From Coriobacteriales bacterium (GTDB taxonomy: Bacteria > Actinomycetota > Coriobacteriia > Coriobacteriales > JAEZZM01), in NCBI GenBank assembly GCA_029983705.1, contig JASBYZ010000032.1, positions 1 through 14,901 of the forward strand: a DNA stretch of 14,901 bases. The letters run 5' to 3'. A program made the position numbers and the translations under genes. The notes under the pieces are model-generated. The model was not told the origin of the DNA, did not search any database, and worked only from the letters and a program-made list of their open reading frames with translations. Below are positions 8,124 through 14,789 of the stretch, in pieces (the first letter of the stretch is position 1; every line of letters begins with the position of its first letter).

Positions 8124-9146
8124 ATGGGAAATCTGTATCACGCCCCTGATGTAGTAAATGATGTGGCGGTAAATCAAGACTTTGCCATGCTCTATGACTC
8201 AAGCTATTGCATGGGTTGTAAGGCATGTCAGGTTGCTTGCAAGCAAACCAATATGCTTCCAGCTCCTATGAAAGATGAGGAGTATGAGTTTAATCTAGGT
8301 GGCTATACCTATCCGCCAGAAAACAGTGGTGATAACTACCTAAGAATGGTATTTACTGAGGTAGATAACCCAAATGGACCAAAACCATTTGACTGGATTA
8401 TCAGACGAGAGTCCTGCAATCATTGCACTCGTGCGGGATGTGTTGAGGCCTGCCCAACAGGGGCATGCCACTATGTAGGAAACGGTTCAGTTGATATTGA
8501 CCCACACCTTTGCATTGGTTGTAAGTTTTGCTCAACGGGCTGTCCGTGGTCGGTACCTAAATATAGAGAGCGCGACAACATCAATGCAAAGTGCTGGTTT
8601 TGCCAGGATAGACTCTCCCAAGATGAAGAGCCAGCCTGCGTTAAAACCTGCTTTCCTGACGCTCTTGACTGGGGTTATCGATCAACCATGCTCACAAAAG
8701 CACAAAAGCGCGTAGAGCAGCTTAAGTCTGAAGGTTATGAGGATGCCTGTATTTATGGTGAGCACGAGATGGAAGGACTCCACCTTTTGCAAGTGCTCAA
8801 ATATAAGCCAGAGGTTTATGGCCTCAATCCAAATCCAAGCATCCCGCTTATGAAGACTATTGGAGAGGCTATGACACCAGTGGCTCTCGCTGGAGTATTG
8901 GGAACTCTTGCCTTTGTATCTATGTCGTATAAAAACAACAAGAACTACAAGAAGCCTAAGCTTCACTACGATCCAAAGACGGATGAGACCTATACACAAG
9001 ACGGCGAAATTTGGTTTAAGGATGAGTTTAAGAGAAAGCATAGTATAGAGCCGGGCGATGAGCACAAAGAGCAAAAGCTTGTAGAAAAAGGTTCTGATCA
9101 AACTGTGGTAAAGACTCAAGATAAATCAGATGAAGAGGTGAAGTAA
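8124..9146 (+). CDS. fdnH: Formate dehydrogenase-N beta subunit, four-cluster ferredoxin with membrane anchor
   Basis: This 340-residue electron-transfer subunit carries electrons from FdnG to the haem subunit FdnI. Sixteen cysteines form four [4Fe-4S] sites: C29/C32/C35/C39, C98/C101/C106/C110, C130/C133/C136/C140 and C157/C160/C172/C176. One membrane helix (about 244-269) anchors it, as in E. coli FdnH. No signal peptide is present, consistent with co-export alongside the Tat signal of FdnG. After the helix comes an unusually long, highly charged tail of about 70 residues, predicted to be cytoplasmic; it makes the protein longer than E. coli FdnH (294). ATG 8124 is chosen, one base after the fdnG stop, with AGGTGAG at 8113-8119. 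An in-frame GTG at 8115 would add three residues and overlap that site. Confidence 0.95.
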   Translation: MGNLYHAPDVVNDVAVNQDFAMLYDSSYCMGCKACQVACKQTNMLPAPMKDEEYEFNLGGYTYPPENSGDNYLRMVFTEVDNPNGPKPFDWIIRRESCNHCTRAGCVEACPTGACHYVGNGSVDIDPHLCIGCKFCSTGCPWSVPKYRERDNINAKCWFCQDRLSQDEEPACVKTCFPDALDWGYRSTMLTKAQKRVEQLKSEGYEDACIYGEHEMEGLHLLQVLKYKPEVYGLNPNPSIPLMKTIGEAMTPVALAGVLGTLAFVSMSYKNNKNYKKPKLHYDPKTDETYTQDGEIWFKDEFKRKHSIEPGDEHKEQKLVEKGSDQTVVKTQDKSDEEVK

Positions 9147-9147
9147 G

Positions 9148-9894
9148 ATGCCACGTCAAACGGTTAATTGGATTGAGCGCCATAGTTCTCAAACAAGATT
9201 TTGGCACTTTGCCAACATGGTCTTTGTCTTTATCTTGGCAATCACCGGACTATTTCTGTTTACTCCTTTAGGGCACTACCTTCCAACAGAGGTAATGCTT
9301 TGGGGCAAGATTATTCACAGAGCAGCTGGTGCCTTCTTTATAGCAAACTGGCTTTTGTGGATTATCAGAAAACCAAGTGACTTTGCCCACACGCTTAAAA
9401 ATATTTTTAAGCCCTGGGATGAAAACGATAAGAACTTTATGAAGTACTTTTTCCCATACATGCTTAATGCCGATAAGTACCATATGCCTCGACAGACCTT
9501 TGTTAAGTCAGGTCAGCGTGTATCAGACTTCTCGATGTACTTTGTACTCTTTATGTTTGCAGTCACCGGCGTTGTACTTTGGATTGGACCAACGAGAGGC
9601 ATCCCTCAGTGGCTCTTTGATTTTTTTAAGATGGGCCACGATATCTGCTTTATGGGTTGGTGCATCCTTATGGTATTTCACATCTACCTTGGTGCTGGAA
9701 TCTTTCCAGTATACGGCAAGCAGGCATCAGCATGGATGTTTGGTTCTGGTTATGTTTCAGAGACTGATGGTCTGTATCACTGGGGTCAGTGGGCAGAAGA
9801 AGAGCTTGCGAGTGGCGAGAATGTCTTAGAGGTTGAAGAAGGACTTACCCCAAGCCAGCAACTCAAGAAAAATGAAATGAAAAAAGTGAGTTAA
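9148..9894 (+). CDS. fdnI: Formate dehydrogenase-N gamma subunit, cytochrome b556
   Basis: This 248-residue, four-helix membrane cytochrome holds two b haems, takes electrons from FdnH and reduces quinone near the cytoplasmic side. The haem-ligand histidines line up with those of E. coli FdnI: H20 in helix 1 (FWHFAN), H57 in helix 2 (KIIHRAAG), and H164 and H178 near and in helix 4 (GHDICF, FHIYLGAG). Membrane segments lie at about 22-40, 52-72, 128-147 and 165-187, followed by a soluble tail. The start is one base after the fdnH stop, with GAGGTG at 9135-9140. The need for haem b fits the radical SAM gene of the coproporphyrinogen-oxidase-like family two genes downstream, although that link is inferred. 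Confidence 0.94.
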   Translation: MPRQTVNWIERHSSQTRFWHFANMVFVFILAITGLFLFTPLGHYLPTEVMLWGKIIHRAAGAFFIANWLLWIIRKPSDFAHTLKNIFKPWDENDKNFMKYFFPYMLNADKYHMPRQTFVKSGQRVSDFSMYFVLFMFAVTGVVLWIGPTRGIPQWLFDFFKMGHDICFMGWCILMVFHIYLGAGIFPVYGKQASAWMFGSGYVSETDGLYHWGQWAEEELASGENVLEVEEGLTPSQQLKKNEMKKVS

Positions 9895-9898
9895 GTAG

Positions 9899-10774
9899 AT
9901 GAGTTTAGTAAGAGATTTAGAAGCTCTTGGACAGTATCAAGAGCTTCTAGGAGATAGTCAGTGTCATTTTTTAGCTAAGCTTTGGACCTTACAAGATGAA
10001 ATGGCTCCCACAGACTTTAGGTGGGAGCCACTTAGCAAACATGAAATTTATAGGCTTACACGTGCAAATACGCCGCTTCTCTCAAAGGCAAAAGACAAGA
10101 TTGACCTTATAGCCTTTGTAGAGGCTTTCAATAATATACTTGCACTGTATACAGAAGAAATATTTTCAAGTGAGCTTTCGGCTAAGCTTCAGGCGCTCGA
10201 CTCGCTTGGGGAGCATGATTTAGATCAAGCACTCTTTGATGACGTAAAAATCCTTGAACGAGTATTCTCAAAGCAAGCGTTCTTAGATGATGATGCAAAG
10301 TCTTGCCTTACCTTGGTAGTGTATTCAACTCTTAGAGTATTTAGAGCAGCCTACGCTTCTCAAATTAAAGAAATTGACTTTGGCGAGTACGATTTTCCAG
10401 ACACCCACACCTGTCCGGTTTGTGGCGCAGAAGCCTCACTTTCTATTATTAATCGCCCTATTGCCTTTAACGGCGGACTCAGAAACCACTACTGTTCAAG
10501 CTGTGATACACAGTGGCACTACACCCGTATTAAGTGTGCCTTTTGTGGTGAGTCGGGCCAAGAGCGTCTCAGGTATTTTTACACTCCAGATGATGAGGCT
10601 CACAGGGTACACGCTTGCAAAAGTTGCAAGGGCATCATGGCTGCTATCAACCTTAAATTTTTTACATTAAAGTTTTCTCCGCGCGTTGAAGAACTCGTTT
10701 CTTTACTCAAAGCACGTGAGATATTTCAGGATGCATCAATAGATAAATTTCTAAGCGATTCAAGTATTAAGTAA
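9899..10774 (+). CDS. fdhE: Formate dehydrogenase accessory protein FdhE
   Basis: This 291-residue cytoplasmic maturation factor is needed for active respiratory formate dehydrogenase. In E. coli, FdhE is a rubredoxin-like protein interacting with the catalytic subunit before export. The C-terminal half shows four CxxC pairs: C172/C175, C199/C202, C213/C216 and C240/C243, set in TCPVCG, HYCSSC, KCAFCG and ACKSCKG. The arrangement of pairs and the segment around 224-250 are characteristic of the family. The N-terminal helical half (1-165) is poorly conserved. It starts four bases after the fdnI stop with only a weak GTGAG at 9886-9890, so translation may be coupled. It is the last gene of the operon; no intrinsic terminator is seen, only the 13-bp inverted repeat just downstream. 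Confidence 0.9.
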   Translation: MSLVRDLEALGQYQELLGDSQCHFLAKLWTLQDEMAPTDFRWEPLSKHEIYRLTRANTPLLSKAKDKIDLIAFVEAFNNILALYTEEIFSSELSAKLQALDSLGEHDLDQALFDDVKILERVFSKQAFLDDDAKSCLTLVVYSTLRVFRAAYASQIKEIDFGEYDFPDTHTCPVCGAEASLSIINRPIAFNGGLRNHYCSSCDTQWHYTRIKCAFCGESGQERLRYFYTPDDEAHRVHACKSCKGIMAAINLKFFTLKFSPRVEELVSLLKAREIFQDASIDKFLSDSSIK

Positions 10775-10778
10775 TTAT

Positions 10779-10834
10779 TTGGTAGTATTTATTTGTTTGT
10801 GCACGAGGGTGTATATAATGATAAATACTACCAA
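10779..10834. repeat. Perfect 13-bp inverted repeat framing a promoter
   Basis: TTGGTAGTATTTA (10779-10791) is exactly mirrored by TAAATACTACCAA (10822-10834), with 30 bases between the arms. The inner region holds a consensus TATAAT. With no U-tract after it and a 30-base loop it is a poor terminator. Paired operator half-sites around the promoter of the following gene fit better. Confidence 0.75.
10792..10819 (+). promoter_or_regulatory. Promoter of the radical SAM gene
   Basis: The -10 hexamer TATAAT is at 10814-10819. The best -35 is TTTGTT at 10792-10797 (16-base spacing), which is weak, so an activator or repressor acting through the flanking inverted repeat is plausible. Transcription would start around 10826, inside the downstream arm, leaving a leader of roughly 28 bases with the Shine-Dalgarno TGAGGAG. 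Confidence 0.55.
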
Positions 10835-10853
10835 CTCTCAATGAGGAGCTTGA

Positions 10854-12176
10854 ATGCTTTCAGAACGACTACTAACCAAACTAGTTAAAAAAATGGCTCA
10901 ACGCACGCTTGACTTAAAGCCTACAAGTGAGACGCATTTTCCAGACCCAGATCCAAACACCAAATACATGCTGTATATGCACGTACCATTTTGTGAGCGA
11001 CTCTGCCCATTTTGCAGTTTTAACCGCTATCCTTACCAAGATGAGGTGGCAAAGCCTTACTACGCAAGCATGAGAAAAGAAATGCTCATGTTAAAGGATT
11101 TAGGTTATGACATTGAAACTATTTATGTTGGTGGTGGTACTCCTACGGTAAACATTGATGAGCTCTGTGAGACCTTAGACCTTGCACGTGACACCTTCAA
11201 TATTAAAGAGGTAGCATCTGAGACTAATCCAAATCACTTAGTCCAGCCCTACCTTGTTAAGATGAAGGGGAGAATCCAGCGTTTATCGGTTGGTGTTCAA
11301 AGCTTTGATAATGATCTCTTAAAACAGATGGACCGCTTTGAGAAATACGGAAGCGGCGAGGAGATCATGGAACGCATTCACGAGTCAATTCCTTACTTTG
11401 ACTCAATTAATGTCGACATGATCTTTAACTTCCCAACTCAAACTGAAGAGATTTTACGCCGAGACTTAGAAAAGATTGTTGAGTGTGGTGCTCGCCAAAC
11501 GACCTTCTCGCCACTCTATGTATCTAATGCAACTATGAGAAAGATGTCTAACACCTTAGGCGAGATGGACTATGAACGAGAATTTAAGTATTACCAAATC
11601 TTAGATGAGACCTTGTGTGAGGGAGAAAAGCCTCCATTTGAGCGTGAGACGGTGTGGACCTTTAACAGACTTGATAAGGACGGAAAAGACCACGCGCTTT
11701 TAGTTGATGAATATCAAACCTCATACGTTGCCTATCCTGCAATTGGTAGTGGATCGATTACCCACCTTGCTGACAGTCTCTACGTAAATACCTTTAGTAT
11801 TACTGAGTATAACGAGATGATCGCAAGCGGCAGAATGTCAATCATGGGAAAGGCTACCCTTTCTAAAAAAGACCTCATGCGCTATTCATTTTTACTCAAC
11901 CTCTACAAGCTCAAGCTTGATAAGCGTGCCTTTAAAGAAGAGTTTGGTGTGAGCGTGGATGCCGGTCTTCCTGGTGAGATGGCATTTATGAGGGTCAATA
12001 AGGCATTTGAGATTGATAACAAAGAGCTCCTGACTCTAACTCCTATGGGAAGATATTTAGTGCTCGTGATGTATCGCCAGTTCTTAAGTGGCATGAATAA
12101 CCTGCGTGAACAAGCACGCGAGGCGCTCTCTGGTAAGGAAAGACACCTGCTCTTTGGTGACGGAAGTCAGATGTAG
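10854..12176 (+). CDS. Radical SAM protein, coproporphyrinogen III oxidase-like family
   Basis: This 440-residue radical SAM enzyme binds its [4Fe-4S] cluster through C47-x3-C51-x2-C54 (HVPFCERLCPFC). It has the GGGTP SAM-binding motif at 93-97 and a C-terminal domain (about 365-430) resembling the HemN C-terminal region. The overall plan matches the HemN/HemW/HutW superfamily. Members either convert coproporphyrinogen III to protoporphyrinogen IX without oxygen (HemN), deliver haem (HemW), or open the haem ring anaerobically (HutW/ChuW). It does not match any one of these clearly: the cluster is followed by SFNRYPY rather than the HemN CGCN. ATG 10854 has TGAGGAG at 10842-10848. It has its own promoter and follows an operon whose product contains haem b, so a haem-related role is plausible but unproven. 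Confidence 0.8.
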   Translation: MLSERLLTKLVKKMAQRTLDLKPTSETHFPDPDPNTKYMLYMHVPFCERLCPFCSFNRYPYQDEVAKPYYASMRKEMLMLKDLGYDIETIYVGGGTPTVNIDELCETLDLARDTFNIKEVASETNPNHLVQPYLVKMKGRIQRLSVGVQSFDNDLLKQMDRFEKYGSGEEIMERIHESIPYFDSINVDMIFNFPTQTEEILRRDLEKIVECGARQTTFSPLYVSNATMRKMSNTLGEMDYEREFKYYQILDETLCEGEKPPFERETVWTFNRLDKDGKDHALLVDEYQTSYVAYPAIGSGSITHLADSLYVNTFSITEYNEMIASGRMSIMGKATLSKKDLMRYSFLLNLYKLKLDKRAFKEEFGVSVDAGLPGEMAFMRVNKAFEIDNKELLTLTPMGRYLVLVMYRQFLSGMNNLREQAREALSGKERHLLFGDGSQM

Positions 12177-12195
12177 TAATTAACAAATAATTAAC
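12177..12195. repeat. Tandem 8-bp direct repeat TAATTAAC
   Basis: TAATTAAC occurs at 12177-12184 and again at 12188-12195, eleven bases apart (one helical turn), immediately after the radical SAM stop and upstream of the CPBP-protease promoter region. It could be tandem half-sites or chance in AT-rich DNA. Confidence 0.3.
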
Positions 12196-12212
12196 TTGTA
12201 TAGAGACCTTGC

Positions 12213-12242
12213 TTGTACTTAAATAAACTTGGAAAGTATAAA
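12213..12242 (+). promoter_or_regulatory. Possible promoter of the CPBP protease gene
   Basis: TTGTAC (12213-12218) and TATAAA (12237-12242) are 18 bases apart. The -35 is poor. The position fits a short leader before ATG 12262. Confidence 0.35.
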
Positions 12243-12261
12243 TGATGACATAAGGAGCAAA

Positions 12262-12987
12262 ATGTATCATTTATATCAAAAAAGCGAGGTCTCTTTTGCT
12301 GTTTTGTGGATAGTTCTCTACTGTGTGATAACTATTCCAATTCGTGGCAATTTTGGAGACGAGAGCATATTCATGTTTATTGCTCTTGCGCTCATTGCAA
12401 CTGCTCTTACACTCTTTATAAAAAAGTATCACTTAGAAGAAAAATATGGACTTGATGGCTGGCCAAAAAACTGTGCACGCTTTTTGTATTTTATTCCTGC
12501 TTGGATTTTAGTTACTGGAAACATATGGGGAGGAATAGATTTTGCCTATAGTGGTCTTGCCCAAGTATTTGCTGTGCTTTCAATGTTTTTAATAGGCTAC
12601 ATTGAAGAGATAATTTTTAGAGGCTTTCTTTTTAAAGGAATGCTCCCAAAAGATGGGGTGAAAACCTCAATCATTGTGGTTGCTATTACCTTTGGAATTG
12701 GACACATTGTTAATCTTTTTGCAGGACAGGCCAATCTAGAAACAATCGCACAAGTCTTTTTTGCTATAGCTTGGGGCTTTATTATGGTGTGCATGTTTTA
12801 CACCAGTCAAAGCCTCTGGCCATGTATAGTGATGCACGGCTTAATTGATGCCCTCTCTAAGTTTTTACTTGATAACCCTACACTGCAGTGGGTCTATATT
12901 GTGGCAACAATTGTTGTTGCAATAGCTTATTGCACCTATCTATTAAAGCTGCCTCGAACAGAAAAGACAGCTTCACAAAAATTATAG
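12262..12987 (+). CDS. CPBP-family intramembrane metalloprotease (CAAX/bacteriocin-processing type)
   Basis: This 241-residue, multi-pass membrane protein of the CPBP (type II CAAX protease/Abi) family has about six hydrophobic stretches. The catalytic signature is present: E115-E116-x3-R120 (IEEIIFRGFLF), H148 within FGIGH, and H192 within MHGLID. Family members cleave C-terminal CAAX-like tails in eukaryotes. In bacteria they serve in bacteriocin maturation or self-immunity, or have unknown targets. ATG 12262 is preferred over an in-frame TTG at 12229 because AAGGAG (12252-12257) lies four bases before it. The neighbour is a second membrane protein with a metalloprotease motif. No bacteriocin precursor gene was recognised nearby, so the substrate is unknown. 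Confidence 0.85.
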   Translation: MYHLYQKSEVSFAVLWIVLYCVITIPIRGNFGDESIFMFIALALIATALTLFIKKYHLEEKYGLDGWPKNCARFLYFIPAWILVTGNIWGGIDFAYSGLAQVFAVLSMFLIGYIEEIIFRGFLFKGMLPKDGVKTSIIVVAITFGIGHIVNLFAGQANLETIAQVFFAIAWGFIMVCMFYTSQSLWPCIVMHGLIDALSKFLLDNPTLQWVYIVATIVVAIAYCTYLLKLPRTEKTASQKL

Positions 12988-13012
12988 TTAATTAAACTTT
13001 TTACGTGAGCGG

Positions 13013-13039
13013 TTGATTTCTATCTGTGAGTGGTATAAA
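13013..13039 (+). promoter_or_regulatory. Possible extended -10 promoter for the DUF3267-like gene
   Basis: TGG followed by TATAAA (13031-13039) forms an extended -10. TTGATT at 13013-13018 lies 15 bases upstream. The short spacing is tolerable with an extended -10. It would drive the DUF3267-like gene and probably the RNA methyltransferase behind it. Confidence 0.45.
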
Positions 13040-13082
13040 GTTAGTGTTCTTGAGATTATAACATTTCCAGATAGGATCCTTT

Positions 13083-13640
13083 GTGAAGCTTGTTAGGGAG
13101 ATTAATTTTTTTGATGACAAAGAAGTCCAGGTAAAACTTACATGGATGAGCCTGGCTATCATCCTTTGTTTCCTTATTTTGCTTCCAGTGTTTTTATTTA
13201 TAATTTATCAATTCTCTTTAAGTCATAACTTTAATTTTAAGGTAGATTTTCCTACATTTATCAGGCCTTTTATTATCTTGATTATTGCGGTACCCCTGCA
13301 TGAGATCATTCACGGTGTCTTCTTTAAAATCTTTAAACCTGAGGCAAAAATTAAATTGGGCTTTGAGGCGGGGATGTTTTATGCCTCAGCTGAGGGAGTC
13401 ACCCTGAGTAAGCGCCAATTTATGATTGTAGTGCTTGCACCCTTAGTCTTAATTACGCTTGCGATTGCAATCTATGCCTTTATATTGTGTCACTTTACTT
13501 CTGCATACTTAGCAATTGCCCTCCATACAATGGGCTGTGCAGGAGACCTCTATTATGTGCAACAATTACTCAGACACAGCGAAACTACGCACATTAAAGA
13601 CACGAGCGTGGGCGCTGAATTTTATCAAGAGCTACATTAA
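13083..13640 (+). CDS. Putative membrane zinc metalloprotease, DUF3267-like
   Basis: This 185-residue membrane protein has hydrophobic segments at about 22-44, 60-72, 112-136 and 139-150. The second of these is followed by the zinc-protease motif H73-E74-I-I-H77. A later G-D155 in GCAGDLYY and the tail segment DTSVGAEFY fit the DUF3267 family, distant relatives of site-2-protease-like enzymes. The physiological role of the family is not established. The start is GTG 13083, six bases after AGGA (13073-13076). An SD-bearing gene for an RNA methyltransferase follows after 12 bases, suggesting one transcript. An alternative is a catalytically active protease partnering with the CPBP protein upstream; the sequence alone cannot show that. 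Confidence 0.72.
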   Translation: MKLVREINFFDDKEVQVKLTWMSLAIILCFLILLPVFLFIIYQFSLSHNFNFKVDFPTFIRPFIILIIAVPLHEIIHGVFFKIFKPEAKIKLGFEAGMFYASAEGVTLSKRQFMIVVLAPLVLITLAIAIYAFILCHFTSAYLAIALHTMGCAGDLYYVQQLLRHSETTHIKDTSVGAEFYQELH

Positions 13641-13652
13641 AGGAAGCACAGT

Positions 13653-14267
13653 TTGACGCTAAAGAAAAATCCTGTGGGATCATATGGCTACGGTCAGGGT
13701 AGCCCTAAAAACGTTGTGGACGCCTACAGAGATAAACTCATTTCAGAAATCTGCCAGGACTTGGATGTGCGCAGGTCTGAGACTATTGTTATCTGCATGA
13801 ATTTAACGGGAGACTTTAATAAGGCATCTGTAATTAGGGCTGCAAACGCATTTTTAGCTAAAGAGGTTATCTTAGTGGGCAAGCGCAGGCTTGATCGGAG
13901 AGGTGCGGTGGGCACCCACCACTACGAACATATTTTGCATGAGCCCGATACAAGCTTTTTTGAAGAGCTTAAACAAGAAGGCTATACCATCTTTCCAATT
14001 GATAATGTAAAAGAATATGAGCCAAAACGCATTGACAACTACAAGCTTCCACTAAAATGTGCTTTTGTCTTTGGCGAGGAGCTCTTGGGCCTATCTGATG
14101 AGGTAATCTCACAGTGCAACGCACCAATGCTCTATATACCTCAGTATGGATCTGTGAGATCTATTAATGTGGCTCAGGCAGCTGCAATAACGCTTTATGA
14201 GTATACGCGCCAGCACCCAGATGTTCAGTCTGCAGCGCCTTCAACACTTCTTGCAGATGAATCTTAA
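13653..14267 (+). CDS. SpoU/TrmH-family RNA 2'-O-methyltransferase
   Basis: This 204-residue SPOUT-fold protein probably transfers a methyl group from SAM to a ribose 2'-OH in tRNA or rRNA. The family's three motifs are visible. Motif 1 is a variant, NLTGDFNKASVIRAANAF (50-67). Motif 2 is FGEELLGL (140-147, with E142 and G146). Motif 3 is GSVRSINVAQAAAI (166-179), whose knot binds SAM. Size is close to catalytic-domain-only members such as TrmH/TrmL, with no N-terminal RNA-binding extension, so the RNA target cannot be named. The start is TTG 13653, supported by AGGAA at 13641-13645. The terminal TAA overlaps the stop of the opposing gene. Confidence 0.82.
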   Translation: MTLKKNPVGSYGYGQGSPKNVVDAYRDKLISEICQDLDVRRSETIVICMNLTGDFNKASVIRAANAFLAKEVILVGKRRLDRRGAVGTHHYEHILHEPDTSFFEELKQEGYTIFPIDNVKEYEPKRIDNYKLPLKCAFVFGEELLGLSDEVISQCNAPMLYIPQYGSVRSINVAQAAAITLYEYTRQHPDVQSAAPSTLLADES

Positions 14268-14614
14268 TCTTCTAGGTAATCTCCAAAGAGGGCGTCAAGC
14301 TCTTCTTTGTGTTTAGCCTTGAGCGCTTTAGCATCAAGCATAAAACTCTCTTGCTCAAGCTCTTTTATGCTCTCATACTCATCTTCAAAGAGGAGTTCTT
14401 CGGTATTACTGCCAGGGTTTAGAAACATTGCTAAACTTTTTTTATCAAAGTTTACAGCAAGTGCGCTATCAGGGATTTCTTTAGCATTAAGTAAAGAAAT
14501 TGGCAAGTAACCGTTTTTTAACAGCTTGGTTTCACTCGGGTCAAAATTCCACTTTGAACAGGCATTTTGATAGTGCTCTAAAAAGGTATCATACCCCTTA
14601 AATGTATGCGTCAT
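14264..14614 (-). CDS. Hypothetical acidic protein
   Basis: I do not recognise this 116-residue protein. It has no signal peptide or membrane segment. The first 75 residues look globular (KNGYLPISLL, FLNPG). The last 40 are strongly acidic and helical with heptad-like spacing, ending in DYLED. It is considered real because it has a coherent amino-acid composition, fills a stretch not covered by another gene, and ends precisely tail-to-tail with the methyltransferase gene, sharing TTAA. The Shine-Dalgarno is weak (GAAAG, about eight bases upstream). It diverges from the lipoprotein gene. Confidence 0.6.
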   Translation of the reverse strand: MTHTFKGYDTFLEHYQNACSKWNFDPSETKLLKNGYLPISLLNAKEIPDSALAVNFDKKSLAMFLNPGSNTEELLFEDEYESIKELEQESFMLDAKALKAKHKEELDALFGDYLED

Positions 14615-14738
14615 ATAAATACTTTCTATGTTTGAGATGGAACAACTTTGTTTGCTTTTTGCTCATTTGCATTCTGACTTTTCAAGTGCTTTTCAAAGGT
14701 TTTTAATAAAAGTACCGCAGAGCAAGAAGCTTTGTGGG

Positions 14739-14769
14739 TGGGCTTAAAACCAATACTACAACAAGCCCA
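14739..14769 (+). promoter_or_regulatory. Leader hairpin before the lipoprotein gene
   Basis: TGGGCTT (14739-14745) pairs perfectly with AAGCCCA (14763-14769) around a 17-base loop. In the loop, CCAAT (14750-14754) is complementary to ATTGG (14776-14780), which overlaps the Shine-Dalgarno GGAGG. The leader could therefore hide or expose the ribosome binding site. No known riboswitch class was recognised. Confidence 0.35.
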
Positions 14770-14789
14770 ATTACTATTGGAGGTTAGTT

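Noticed and set aside
8682..9119. Antisense 145-codon open frame inside fdnH
   Set aside because: It lies wholly within a well-supported gene and its residues show no coherent protein pattern; it is a shadow frame.
9467..9829. Out-of-frame 120-codon open frame within fdnI
   Set aside because: It is fully embedded in the haem-ligand-bearing fdnI gene and has no family features.
10779..10834. Intrinsic terminator of the fdn operon
   Set aside because: The loop is 30 bases, the stem is AT-rich, and there is no U-tract; a consensus -10 lies inside, so a promoter with operator arms fits better.
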